Source: CAZCWM01 sp964622625
Lineage (GTDB): Bacteria > Planctomycetota > Phycisphaerae > Phycisphaerales > Phycisphaeraceae
Assembly: GCA_964622625.1 (NCBI GenBank)
Contig: CAZUUQ010000057.1
Span: 1 to 18,324 of the forward strand
Direction: 5' to 3'
Length of the DNA stretch: 18,324 nt
The notes under the pieces were generated by a model, which did no database searches, had not been told where the DNA came from, and saw only the letters and a list, made by a program, of their open reading frames with translations. This document shows, piece by piece, positions 1 through 6,087 of this stretch; position 1 is the first letter of the stretch, and the number at the start of each line of letters is the position of its first letter. The translations under genes were made by a program, and so were the position numbers.

Positions 1-49
1 CCTGGGCGGTCAGAACGCGGCCCTGGTGCTCAAACGCTGGACGGCGTAG
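1..49 (+). CDS. fabF: Beta-ketoacyl-ACP synthase, C-terminal end only (partial)
   Basis: The window opens inside a gene. Frame 2 reads LGGQNAALVLKRWTA and then TAG at 47-49. The pattern F/L-G-G-x-N-A-x-L-V-L-K-R is the conserved C-terminal end of FabF/KAS II-type condensing enzymes, where the Gly-Gly lies in the last active-site loop and the Asn-containing strand closes the thiolase fold. These enzymes elongate acyl-ACP by decarboxylative condensation with malonyl-ACP in fatty acid synthesis. Only 15 residues are visible, so it could equally be a FabF-like chain-length factor or a polyketide-type synthase; the catalytic Cys and His residues lie upstream of the window. It runs towards topA (convergent). 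Confidence 0.6.
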   Translation, partial: LGGQNAALVLKRWTA

Positions 50-235
50 CCGCGTGCGGGTCGGTCGGGTCGGTTACGTTTACGTCATCCGCGTCCCTTT
101 CGCTGTGCTTCGTGCGTGAAAACGTGGTGCGCGGGGGTCGGCCGCGCGGGTGATCGCGTACCGTAGCGCGCCCCTTATCAAGCGAAGTCAGTCCCGCCAA
201 AGGACACGTGGCGAACCATGGCGAGCACACGCCGA

Positions 236-283
236 TTTTCTCTCGGCCGTCCTCCGTGCTCTCTGTGTCTCCGTGGTGAATGG
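236..283 (-). repeat. Dispersed-type intergenic element ('HGDTESTE' element)
   Basis: On the minus strand this reads TTCACCACGGAGACACAGAG and continues AGCACGGAGG, which in one frame translates to HHGDTESTEDGRE. Stretches with this CACGGAGACACNGAG pattern recur between genes in many environmental bacterial genomes and give rise to spurious short 'proteins' rich in H-G-D-T-E-S-T-E. That recurrence is general knowledge; only one copy is present in this window. Its function is unknown. Confidence 0.45.
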
Positions 284-333
284 ATCGGGGAATATGAGAT
301 ATCCGGCCCTGAAGGGCTCGGCTTGGGCCGGGT

Positions 334-380
334 GGGATTGGGAGTCGGGGGTTGGGATTCGGGAGTTGGGAGTCGGGGGG
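334..380 (+). repeat. Degenerate TTGGGA(G/T)TCGGG repeat, seven G-runs (potential G-quadruplex)
   Basis: Seven runs of three or more G lie at 334-336, 340-342, 347-351, 354-356, 361-363, 368-370 and 375-380, separated by loops of 2 to 4 bases (ATT, AGTC, TT, ATTC, AGTT, AGTC). This satisfies the usual G3N1-7 quadruplex pattern with runs to spare. The unit is roughly TTGGGAGTCGGG alternating with TTGGGATTCGGG. Quadruplex formation is an inference from the pattern alone. Confidence 0.55.
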
Positions 381-394
381 CATCGCGTGGGAAG

Positions 395-418
395 GCCCAG
401 GCATGGCTATGCCTGGGC
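395..418. terminator. Hairpin, probable bidirectional terminator for fabF and topA
   Basis: A perfect 10-bp inverted repeat, GCCCAGGCAT (395-404) and ATGCCTGGGC (409-418), has a 4-base loop. AA before and TT after allow two more pairs around a bulged G. It lies 27 bases past the topA stop on the minus strand and follows the fabF stop on the plus strand, the right place for a shared terminator between convergent genes. The T-tracts are short (TTT on plus, CTT on minus), so it is not a textbook intrinsic terminator. Confidence 0.5.
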
Positions 419-421
419 TTT

Positions 422-445
422 GGGGGCGGGGTGGGTTGGGGGGGG
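422..445 (+). repeat. Second G-run array abutting the topA stop codon
   Basis: G-runs at 422-426, 428-431, 433-435 and 438-445 are separated by loops of C, T and TT. The array ends immediately before the complement of the topA stop codon (446-448). On the topA mRNA strand it is a C-rich tract. The very short loops fit a stable quadruplex on the plus strand, but this is only a pattern match. Confidence 0.45.
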
Positions 446-3166
446 TCAGGCGGCGTCCATATCGGCCGCCGGCGTGGTGGCGTCGAGTGATTCGCCGGTG
501 AGCTGGGGGGCGTAGCCTTCCTCGACCGATTGGCCGTCGGCGCGGCGGACGACGGGGGCGGGGTTGGCGCGGTGGTGGTCGGACCAGGCGGCTTCAAGGG
601 CTTTCTGCTTGTCGGCGTCGAGCGCGCTAAAGCCGACGCGGCCGCGGCATTTGGGGTACTTGGAGCAACTGAGCCACAGGCCGCGCTTGGAGTCGCGCAG
701 ATAGAGCGGGGCTTCGCACTTGGGGCAGGGGATGTCGGTGGTCAGCGGCTCGACCTTGGGCAGGACGACGCAGCCCTTCTTGTCGAGCTTCACGACGCCC
801 TTGCAGGTGGGATAGTTTTCGCAGCTCAGGAACGGGCCGAAGCGTCCTGTGCGGCGGGTCATGGCGCTGCCGCACTGGGGGCAGAGGATGTCGCAGGTCT
901 GCGGTGGCTGGGGCTTGCCGGCCGCGTCGATGGGGGCGGCGTAGTCGCAGTCGGGGTAGGTGGAGCAGGAGAGGAAGCGGCCGTTGCGTCCGAAGCGGTA
1001 GACGGTCGGCGAGCCGCACTTTGGGCATTTGTACGGGGCGGGCTCCATCTCGGCCTTGGCGTGGACCATCTCGTCGTGGGCTTTCTCCAGGTTCCGCTTG
1101 AACGGGGCGTAGAACTCGTGGAGCATCCGGACCCAGTCGAGGTGTTCGTCCTCGATGCGGTCGAGGCGGGCTTCCATGTCGCGGGTGTAGCCGGGGTCGA
1201 GGAGCGTGGGGAATGCTTCGATGAGCTTGTCGGTGACGACCTTGCCCAGGTCGGTGGCGCGCAGGCGTCGGTCGCGGGGCATGAGCGGCTCGACGTATTT
1301 GCGGTCCTGGATGGTCTGGATGATGGCGGCGTAGGTGGATGGTCGGCCGATGCCCATCTCCTCGAGCTTCTTCTGAAGCGAGGCTTCGGTGTAGCGCGGC
1401 GGCGGGCTGGTGAAGTGCTGGGTCGGCTCGATGGCGAAGGGCGCGACGGGCTGGTTTTCGGTCAGGGGCGGGAGGATGGCTTCGTCGCCGGTGGGGATGC
1501 CGACGGCCTTGTAGAAGCCGTCGAACACGAGCGTGCGGCCGGTGGATTTGAACGAAGCTTCGCCGCGCGGGGTGTCGGCGGCGATCATGACGGTGGTCGA
1601 GTCCCACTGGGCGGGTGTCATCTGGCTGGCGAGGAATCGCTCCCAGATGAGGCGGTAGAGCTTGTACTGTTCGTCGGTCAGCTCGTGGCGGACGCGCCTG
1701 GGGGTGATGCTCACGTCGGTGGGGCGGATGGCCTCGTGGGCTTCCTGGGCGCTCTTGTTCTTGTTGGCGTAGAAGTTGGGTTTGTCGGGCAGGTACTCGC
1801 GGCCCCACTCGCCGCCGATGTAGGACCGGGCCATGTCGAGGGCCTCGGGCGACAGGTGGGTCGAGTCGGTGCGCATGTAGGTGATGAGGCCGGTCTGCCC
1901 TTCCTTGCCGTGGATGTCGACGCCCTCGTAAAGCTGCTGGGCGACGCGCATGGTGCGCAGGAGGGGGAAGCCGAGCTGGTTGGCGGCCGCCTGCTGGAGC
2001 GTGGAGGTGATGAAGGGGGCTGAGGGGCGGACGGTGGTGCGTTTGGTCTCGACCGAGCGGATGCGATACGGCGGGGCACCGTCAGCAACCGCGCTATCAG
2101 CCACCTGGCCGACGAGCTGGATGCGATTGCGGGCGGGGCCTTTGGCTTTGTCGTCCTGCCAGGCGCGGCTATCCTGCTCGACGAAGCCGAGGGCGGCGGC
2201 GACTTCGAGGGCCTGATCGCGGTTGTCGGGACGGAAGTCTTTGCCGGCGAAGCTGACGAGTTCGGCTCGGAGGGCGCGGCGGTCGTTGAGCCAGGCGACC
2301 TTGCGGCGGAGCGTGGGACCAGCCTGCTTGTCGCCATTGGCGTTGGCGTTTTCGGCTTCGGCGTCCGGGGCCGCGTTTTCGCTGAGGAAGGTGGTCCAGT
2401 CGCTGGCCAGACGCTGGGCGTGCTGGGGTTCGGCAGCGAAGTTGGCGGCGATCTTCCAGAACTCGTCGGGGATGAAGGCTTCGATTTCGCGTTCGCGTTC
2501 GACGACGAAGCGGACGGCGACGGACTGGACGCGGCCGGCACTCAGGCCGCCGGCGACCTTTTTCCAGAGCAGCGGCGAGACCTGGTAGCCGACGATGCGG
2601 TCGAGGATGCGTCGGGCCTGCTGGGCGTTGACGCGGTTTTCGTCGATGCGTCGGGGGCTGGCGAAGGCGTGCTGGATTTCGCGCTGGGTGATGGCGTTGA
2701 AGACCACGCGCTTGGCGCCGTCGAGCTTGATGTCGAGGGCCTGGGCCAGGTGCCAGGCGATGGCCTCGCCCTCGCGGTCGAGGTCGGTGGCGAACCAGAC
2801 GTCGGCGGCCTGTCTGGCGGCCTGTCGCAGGTCGGCAACGGTCTTCTTCTTGCCGGTGAGGATTTCGTATGTGGGTGCGAAATCGTTGTCGAGGTCGACG
2901 CCGGGGACCGGTTGCTTCACGCCCTTGGGGGCGCGGGGCGGCAGGTCGCGGACGTGGCCGACGCTGGCCATGACCAGGTAGTCGGGGCCGAGATACTTGT
3001 TGATGGTCCTGGCCTTGGTGGGGCTTTCGACGATGACCAGGTGCTTGCCGGCGGCGCGTGCGGCGTTGGAGCGGCCGGCACCGGACGGGGCACGTGAGGC
3101 GGCGCGGGCCCGGCTGGCGGGAGCCTTTTTCGTCGGGGCCTTCGAACTGGTCTTCTTTCGTGCCAT
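446..3166 (-). CDS. topA: DNA topoisomerase I (type IA)
   Basis: A 906-residue type IA topoisomerase that relaxes negative supercoils by cutting and passing single strands. The Toprim domain begins with LVIVESPTKA (about 43-52) and carries the acidic triad D128, D130, E132 in ATDLDREGE. The catalytic tyrosine is Y430 in GLITYMRTDST. The IGRPSTYA motif (607-613) is also present. The tail has three four-cysteine zinc fingers: C714/C717/C734/C740, C762/C765/C782/C788 and C814/C817/C834/C840, then about 65 residues without recognisable motifs. The first 40 residues are a Lys/Ala/Arg/Ser-rich disordered extension, and residues about 262-284 are a low-complexity Asn/Ala/Glu insertion. All key residues are intact. 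The ATG at 3166 gives the longest sensible start; no clear Shine-Dalgarno precedes it, and a later start within the basic tail cannot be excluded. It lies 142 bp downstream of miaA on the same strand. Confidence 0.97.
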   Translation of the reverse strand: MARKKTSSKAPTKKAPASRARAASRAPSGAGRSNAARAAGKHLVIVESPTKARTINKYLGPDYLVMASVGHVRDLPPRAPKGVKQPVPGVDLDNDFAPTYEILTGKKKTVADLRQAARQAADVWFATDLDREGEAIAWHLAQALDIKLDGAKRVVFNAITQREIQHAFASPRRIDENRVNAQQARRILDRIVGYQVSPLLWKKVAGGLSAGRVQSVAVRFVVEREREIEAFIPDEFWKIAANFAAEPQHAQRLASDWTTFLSENAAPDAEAENANANGDKQAGPTLRRKVAWLNDRRALRAELVSFAGKDFRPDNRDQALEVAAALGFVEQDSRAWQDDKAKGPARNRIQLVGQVADSAVADGAPPYRIRSVETKRTTVRPSAPFITSTLQQAAANQLGFPLLRTMRVAQQLYEGVDIHGKEGQTGLITYMRTDSTHLSPEALDMARSYIGGEWGREYLPDKPNFYANKNKSAQEAHEAIRPTDVSITPRRVRHELTDEQYKLYRLIWERFLASQMTPAQWDSTTVMIAADTPRGEASFKSTGRTLVFDGFYKAVGIPTGDEAILPPLTENQPVAPFAIEPTQHFTSPPPRYTEASLQKKLEEMGIGRPSTYAAIIQTIQDRKYVEPLMPRDRRLRATDLGKVVTDKLIEAFPTLLDPGYTRDMEARLDRIEDEHLDWVRMLHEFYAPFKRNLEKAHDEMVHAKAEMEPAPYKCPKCGSPTVYRFGRNGRFLSCSTYPDCDYAAPIDAAGKPQPPQTCDILCPQCGSAMTRRTGRFGPFLSCENYPTCKGVVKLDKKGCVVLPKVEPLTTDIPCPKCEAPLYLRDSKRGLWLSCSKYPKCRGRVGFSALDADKQKALEAAWSDHHRANPAPVVRRADGQSVEEGYAPQLTGESLDATTPAADMDAA

Positions 3167-3189
3167 GGGGTCGTTGTATCGGCCGATTC

Positions 3190-3219
3190 GGGAGCGCTCC
3201 GCGATGTGTCGCGGCTCCC
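3190..3219. repeat. Two-tier hairpin in the topA leader
   Basis: GGGAGC (3190-3195) pairs with GCTCCC (3214-3219). Inside it, CGCGA (3200-3204) pairs with TCGCG (3209-3213) around a TGTG loop, leaving GCTC unpaired on one side. On the topA strand it sits about 24 bases before the start codon, so it could affect topA translation. GGAGCCGCGAC...GCGGAGCG sequences resemble small dispersed palindromes I associate with planctomycete intergenic regions. No second copy is visible here. Confidence 0.4.
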
Positions 3220-3258
3220 CGGCGGGTGTAGGTCACGGTCGGCTTGCGGCGGCGTGAC

Positions 3259-3287
3259 ACTTGAGCAGTATTGGGCGGCGATGTCAA
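3259..3287 (-). promoter_or_regulatory. Possible sigma-70-type promoter for topA
   Basis: On the minus strand a perfect -35 box TTGACA (3287-3282) is followed by a 17-base spacer and a poor -10 candidate TCAAGT (3264-3259, three of six consensus matches). Transcription would start about 85-90 bases before the topA ATG. The spacing and -35 are good and the -10 is weak. A 7-bp inverted repeat, CACTTGA (3258-3264) and TCAAGTG (3284-3290), overlaps both boxes and could be an operator or chance. Confidence 0.3.
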
Positions 3288-3308
3288 GTGACGATCGTAA
3301 ACCTTGAT

Positions 3309-4301
3309 TTATACGTCGCTTGTGCGCAATACCGCGTCCACGAGGGCTTCGAGAGGCTTTCCGGGAGGCTCGATCCAGGTGACGGCGGCGAAGCGTTTGA
3401 GCCAGGTCCGCTGGCGTTTGGCGAAGCGGCGTGTCTGGATTTTGGTCTGCTCAAAGGCCTCGTCACGTGTGAGCCGGCCGTCAAGATGGGCAAGCACCTG
3501 CTTGTACCCGAGGGCCTCGCGGGCCTGCGGGCCGAGTTGGCTGCGGGCGTGGAGGTCGGCGGTCTCCTCGATCAGGCCGCGGGGCCACCAGACGTCGGCC
3601 GGGTCCAGGCCGTCCTGCTCGATGGCTTTTAGAGGGTCGAACATGGCCTTGACGCGGAGGTTGATGCGGCGATTGACCAGCTCGGTCGGCCAGGCGAGGC
3701 CGATGAGGCGGGCGTCGTGGCGGTAGCGGGTGGCTCGCGGCCCAGCGCCTCGCCACTGCCGCTGCTGCTGGCTGATGGGTTGGCCGGTGCTCTCGAAGAC
3801 CTCGATGGCGCGGATGAGCTTTTTTCTGTCGTTTGGGTGGATGCGGCCGGCGGCGGTGGGATCGACCGCGGCCAGGCGATCGTGCAGTGCGACCGAGTCG
3901 AGCTGACTGAGCTGCTCGCGAAGCCGCGGATCATGGCCCGGGCCGGCGAACAGGCCTTCGAGCAGTGCCTGGATATAAAGGTTCGTGCCGCCGACGACGA
4001 CGGGCGTGCGGCCGCGGGCCTGCATGGCGGTGATGAGGGCATCGGCCTGCTGGAGCCAGTCGGCGACGGTGAAGCGGTCGGCGGGTTCGACGCAGTCAAT
4101 CAGGTGGTGGGGCACACGGGCCCGGAGGGCGGGCGAGGGTTTGGCGGTGCCGGCATCCATGCGGCGGTAGATCTGCATGGAGTCGGCCGAGATGATTTCA
4201 CCGCCGAGACGCGTCGCCAGGGCGACGGCCAGCTCGCTCTTGCCCCCGGCTGTGGGGCCGAGGATGACGATAGGGCGGCAAGTGGCGGGTGCGGGGTGCA
4301 T
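3309..4301 (-). CDS. miaA: tRNA dimethylallyltransferase
   Basis: A 330-residue cytoplasmic enzyme that transfers a dimethylallyl group to N6 of A37 in tRNAs reading UNN codons, the first step to (ms2)i6A. The P-loop is GPTAGGKS (15-22), a slight variant of the usual GPTASGKT. The ISADSMQIYR segment (37-46) supplies the catalytic Asp (D40). VVGGTNLYI (102-110), the REALGYKQ segment (261-268) and the QTRRFAKRQRTW tRNA-binding helix (289-300) are all present and in family order. The length fits the family (about 300-320). The start ATG at 4301 lies 13 codons before the P-loop strand ends; no strong ribosome binding site is visible. It is divergent from the ACT-domain gene and upstream of topA, which may have its own promoter. 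Confidence 0.96.
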   Translation of the reverse strand: MHPAPATCRPIVILGPTAGGKSELAVALATRLGGEIISADSMQIYRRMDAGTAKPSPALRARVPHHLIDCVEPADRFTVADWLQQADALITAMQARGRTPVVVGGTNLYIQALLEGLFAGPGHDPRLREQLSQLDSVALHDRLAAVDPTAAGRIHPNDRKKLIRAIEVFESTGQPISQQQRQWRGAGPRATRYRHDARLIGLAWPTELVNRRINLRVKAMFDPLKAIEQDGLDPADVWWPRGLIEETADLHARSQLGPQAREALGYKQVLAHLDGRLTRDEAFEQTKIQTRRFAKRQRTWLKRFAAVTWIEPPGKPLEALVDAVLRTSDV

Positions 4302-4336
4302 GGGGGGTGCAGGGTCTGGGTTGATTGCAGCCTGGT

Positions 4337-4464
4337 GCCTTGGTCACTTATCCCCCGGCAGAGCCGGGGGCTGATCGCCTCGTTCCCCCGGTCCAGCATA
4401 TCGGCGTGGACAGGCGGGGGCGGCGCGGCAATGATGTCGTGCGGGCGGAAGCCTTTGGTCACTT
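4337..4464 (+). repeat. Direct repeat GCCT(T)TGGTCACTT in the miaA/ACT-gene divergent region
   Basis: GCCTTGGTCACTT at 4337-4349 recurs as GCCTTTGGTCACTT at 4451-4464, with one inserted T. Both copies lie between the divergent starts of miaA (4301) and the ACT-domain gene (4493); the second ends 28 bases before the ACT start. The core TTGGTCACTT is exact over 10 bases. It could be a paired regulator site or the relic of a small duplication. Confidence 0.35.
4352..4370. repeat. Palindromic hairpin CCCCCGGC-AGA-GCCGGGGG
   Basis: A perfect 8-bp stem, CCCCCGGC (4352-4359) and GCCGGGGG (4363-4370), has the loop AGA. It lies between divergent genes, so it is poorly placed for a terminator. Near-identical 'CCCCCGGCTCTGCCGGGGG' palindromes are, from general knowledge, common as dispersed short repeats in planctomycete genomes. 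Another CCCCCGG follows at about 4396, without a matching arm. Confidence 0.45.
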
Positions 4465-4492
4465 CAAACCCATCACACGACAGGGGGCAGCC

Positions 4493-4921
4493 ATGAAACT
4501 GGAAGTCGAACGCGAGCAGGTGTGGGTCACGGCGGTGGCGGATCGTCCGGGGACGCTGCACGAGAAGCTCAAGGTGCTGTCGGAGGCGGGGGCGAACCTC
4601 GGCTTCGTCATCGCGCGGCGAAGCGATCGCACGCCCGACGAGAGCGTGGTCTTCATCACGCCGCTCAGCGGCAGCAAGCAGACGCGGGCGGCGGAGGCGG
4701 CGGGCTTCCGCAAGACGCAGAACATGCACGGCGTGCGCGTGTCGGGGACCGATAAGCCCGGCGTGGGCGCGACGATCACGGGCGCGCTGGCGGAGGCGGG
4801 TTTGAACCTGCGCGGCCTGTCGGCGGCGGCGATCGGCAGCAAGATGGTCATGCACCTGGCCTTCGACAGCGAAGAGGGCGCCAAGCGGGCGGTCACGACG
4901 CTCAAGAAGCTGGCTGGTTGA
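4493..4921 (+). CDS. Small protein with two ACT domains
   Basis: A 142-residue protein made almost entirely of two ACT-type ligand-binding domains. The first covers residues about 8-60 (VADRPGTLHEKLKVLSEAG, then the SVVFITPL strand). The second covers about 80-140 (GTDKPGVGATITGALAEAG, then KMVMHLAF). The D-x-P-G turn followed by a helix is the ACT hallmark and occurs twice. ACT domains usually bind amino acids and regulate a partner enzyme or transcription. No catalytic or DNA-binding segment is attached, so the partner is unknown. The start is chosen from the strong ribosome binding site CAGGGGG seven bases before ATG 4493; the frame is open further upstream to about 4325 but lacks such a site. 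Its fold is clear, its function is not. Confidence 0.85.
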   Translation: MKLEVEREQVWVTAVADRPGTLHEKLKVLSEAGANLGFVIARRSDRTPDESVVFITPLSGSKQTRAAEAAGFRKTQNMHGVRVSGTDKPGVGATITGALAEAGLNLRGLSAAAIGSKMVMHLAFDSEEGAKRAVTTLKKLAG

Positions 4922-4938
4922 TCCGGGCGCTCCACCGC

Positions 4939-4960
4939 CAGCCGCCACGCGCGGCGGCTG
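4939..4960 (+). terminator. Possible terminator hairpin after the ACT-domain gene
   Basis: The stem CAGCCGCC/GGCGGCTG is 8 bp with a 6-base loop (ACGCGC) and begins 18 bases after the stop codon. CGC (4936-4938) and GCG (4962-4964) can extend it around a bulged G. There is no following T-run, so intrinsic termination is uncertain. Confidence 0.35.
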
Positions 4961-5026
4961 GGCGTTACCGGCCCCCCGCGCAGGCCGCCGCCCGCGCGGC
5001 TTAAGTCCGCCGATTATCAAGACGAT

Positions 5027-5096
5027 GACGGTTGTGCCGTCTGGGGAAACTTTGCCGGTTCGGCCGCGCTGTTTTGCGCGACCGAACCGGGACGGC
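5027..5096 (+). promoter_or_regulatory. Switch-like leader with competing hairpins upstream of the export operon
   Basis: A strong hairpin pairs 5055-5069 (CCGGTTCGGCCGCGC) with 5076-5090 (GCGCGACCGAACCGG), with one mismatch and the loop TGTTTT. GCCGTC (5036-5041) can close it by pairing with GACGGC (5091-5096), leaving TGGGGAAACTTTG bulged on one side. The same CCGTC can instead form a local hairpin with GACGG (5027-5031) around TTGTG. The two states exclude each other, as in attenuators and riboswitches. It lies 66 bases before the permease start. It matches no riboswitch class I recognise; regulation is an inference. Confidence 0.4.
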
Positions 5097-5161
5097 GGTC
5101 GCCGCGGCCCGAGCGATGGAGTTGCCGGGCGTACGACCGGGCAGGCGGCAGGGAGCGGATC

Positions 5162-6058
5162 TTGATCGTGGGCCGGCCAACTGTCATGTCGTCGCCTGCC
5201 GATGCGGAGGCTGTCGTCGCGCCGCCGCCCCGGGCGTCGGCCCTGGTGATCCGGGCCGAGCGCCGCATCGGTCTGCCCGACCTGGGCGAGCTGTGGCGCT
5301 ACCGCGATCTGCTGTGGCTGTTCACGCTGCGCGACATCAAGGTGCGCTACAAGCAGGCGGCCCTGGGCGCGGCCTGGGCGGTCATTCAGCCGGTGGTGGC
5401 GATGGTCGTGCTCAACGCCTTCTTCGGAAAGCTGCTGGGTGTGGCCGAACGCATGGACGCAGGCGTGCCCTATCCCGTTTTTCTCTTCGCCGGCCTGCTG
5501 CCGTGGACTTTCTTCGCATCATCCGTCACCGCGTCGACCAACAGCCTGGTGGCGAATGCCGGCATTCTGCGAAAGGTCTACTTCCCCCGTCTGCTGGTCC
5601 CCGTCGCGGCAGTGGGCGCTCCGCTGGTGGACTACGCCATCGGTTTCGTCGTGCTTCTGGGGATGATGCTCCACTTCGGCGTGCCGCTGAGCGCCGCCCT
5701 GCTGCTGCTGCCGCTGCTGGTGCTTTCGACGATCCTGGCCGTGCTGGGCGTGGGCCTGGCGATGGCGAGCCTGACCGTCTCGTACCGCGACTTTCGCCAC
5801 GTCGTGCCATTTCTCGTGCAGGTGTGGTTCTTCGTGACGCCGGTGATCTACCCGCCGACGATCGTGCCGGCTGAGTATCGTCCGCTGCTGCTGCTGAACC
5901 CGATGGGCGGCGTGATCGAGGGCTTTCGCAGCGCGGTGCTCGGCCAGCCGCTGGATGTGCCGGCCTGGCTGGTGTCCGTTGCCGTCAGCGGCACGCTGGT
6001 GCTTGTGGGCCTGATCTATTTCCAGCACGTGGAGAAGCGTTTCGCCGACGTGGTCTGA
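5162..6058 (+). CDS. ABC-2 type polysaccharide export permease (Wzm-like)
   Basis: A 298-residue inner-membrane permease of the ABC-2/Wzm/TagG family, which together with the next gene's ATPase moves a lipid-linked polysaccharide across the cytoplasmic membrane. Family hallmarks are the amphipathic RDIKVRYKQAALGAAWAVIQP region (57-77), KVYFPR (138-143), and about six hydrophobic segments: about 70-90, 104-122, 145-168, 178-200, 215-231 and 268-287. The first 40 residues are a Pro/Ala-rich cytoplasmic tail. The TTG at 5162 is chosen because AGGGAG (5150-5155) lies six bases ahead of it; GTG 5168 and ATG 5186 are in frame but fit the spacing less well. It heads the glycan operon and is separated by 29 bp from its ATPase. 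The name wzm is by family only; the exported glycan is unknown. Confidence 0.92.
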   Translation: MIVGRPTVMSSPADAEAVVAPPPRASALVIRAERRIGLPDLGELWRYRDLLWLFTLRDIKVRYKQAALGAAWAVIQPVVAMVVLNAFFGKLLGVAERMDAGVPYPVFLFAGLLPWTFFASSVTASTNSLVANAGILRKVYFPRLLVPVAAVGAPLVDYAIGFVVLLGMMLHFGVPLSAALLLLPLLVLSTILAVLGVGLAMASLTVSYRDFRHVVPFLVQVWFFVTPVIYPPTIVPAEYRPLLLLNPMGGVIEGFRSAVLGQPLDVPAWLVSVAVSGTLVLVGLIYFQHVEKRFADVV

Positions 6059-6087
6059 ACGGCGCGGCGGTTGATGTTGAGCAGTCC

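Larger units (their letters stand above)
50..445. other. Gene-free intergenic region between convergent fabF and topA
   Basis: Nothing in these 396 bases looks like a real gene; the open frames here are composed of low-complexity Pro/Arg/Gly translations. Visible contents, left to right: short GGTCGG-type repeats just after the fabF stop (about 58-75), a dispersed-type element (236-283), an array of seven G-runs (334-380), a 10-bp inverted repeat (395-418), and a second G-run array (422-445) that touches the topA stop codon. The region therefore looks like terminator and repeat DNA. Confidence 0.7.
4922..5161 (+). other. Structured gene-free leader ahead of the glycan operon
   Basis: These 240 bases contain no credible gene. 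An inverted repeat just after the ACT-gene stop, CAGCCGCC (4939-4946) and GGCGGCTG (4953-4960), could end that transcript, although it has no T-tract. A second structured block at 5027-5096 is described separately. The ribosome binding site AGGGAG at 5150-5155 serves the permease. I see no convincing -10/-35 pair. Confidence 0.6.

Noticed and set aside
530..2023. Plus-strand open frame (497 codons) opposite topA
   Set aside because: Gly/Val/Ala/Asp-rich shadow of topA; the minus-strand frame has the complete Toprim, tyrosine and zinc-finger motifs.
4325..4492. N-terminal extension of the ACT-domain protein back to 4325
   Set aside because: The frame is open, but the strong CAGGGGG ribosome binding site seven bases before ATG 4493 and the ACT fold starting at once favour the short form. 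The upstream stretch translates to Pro/Gly/Arg-rich sequence across the palindrome.
5042..5055. Possible sigma-54 promoter (TGGGG...TTTGC) in the operon leader
   Set aside because: The GG-to-GC spacing is 11 bases instead of the required 12, and the bases lie inside a strong hairpin region; the match is not good enough to call.
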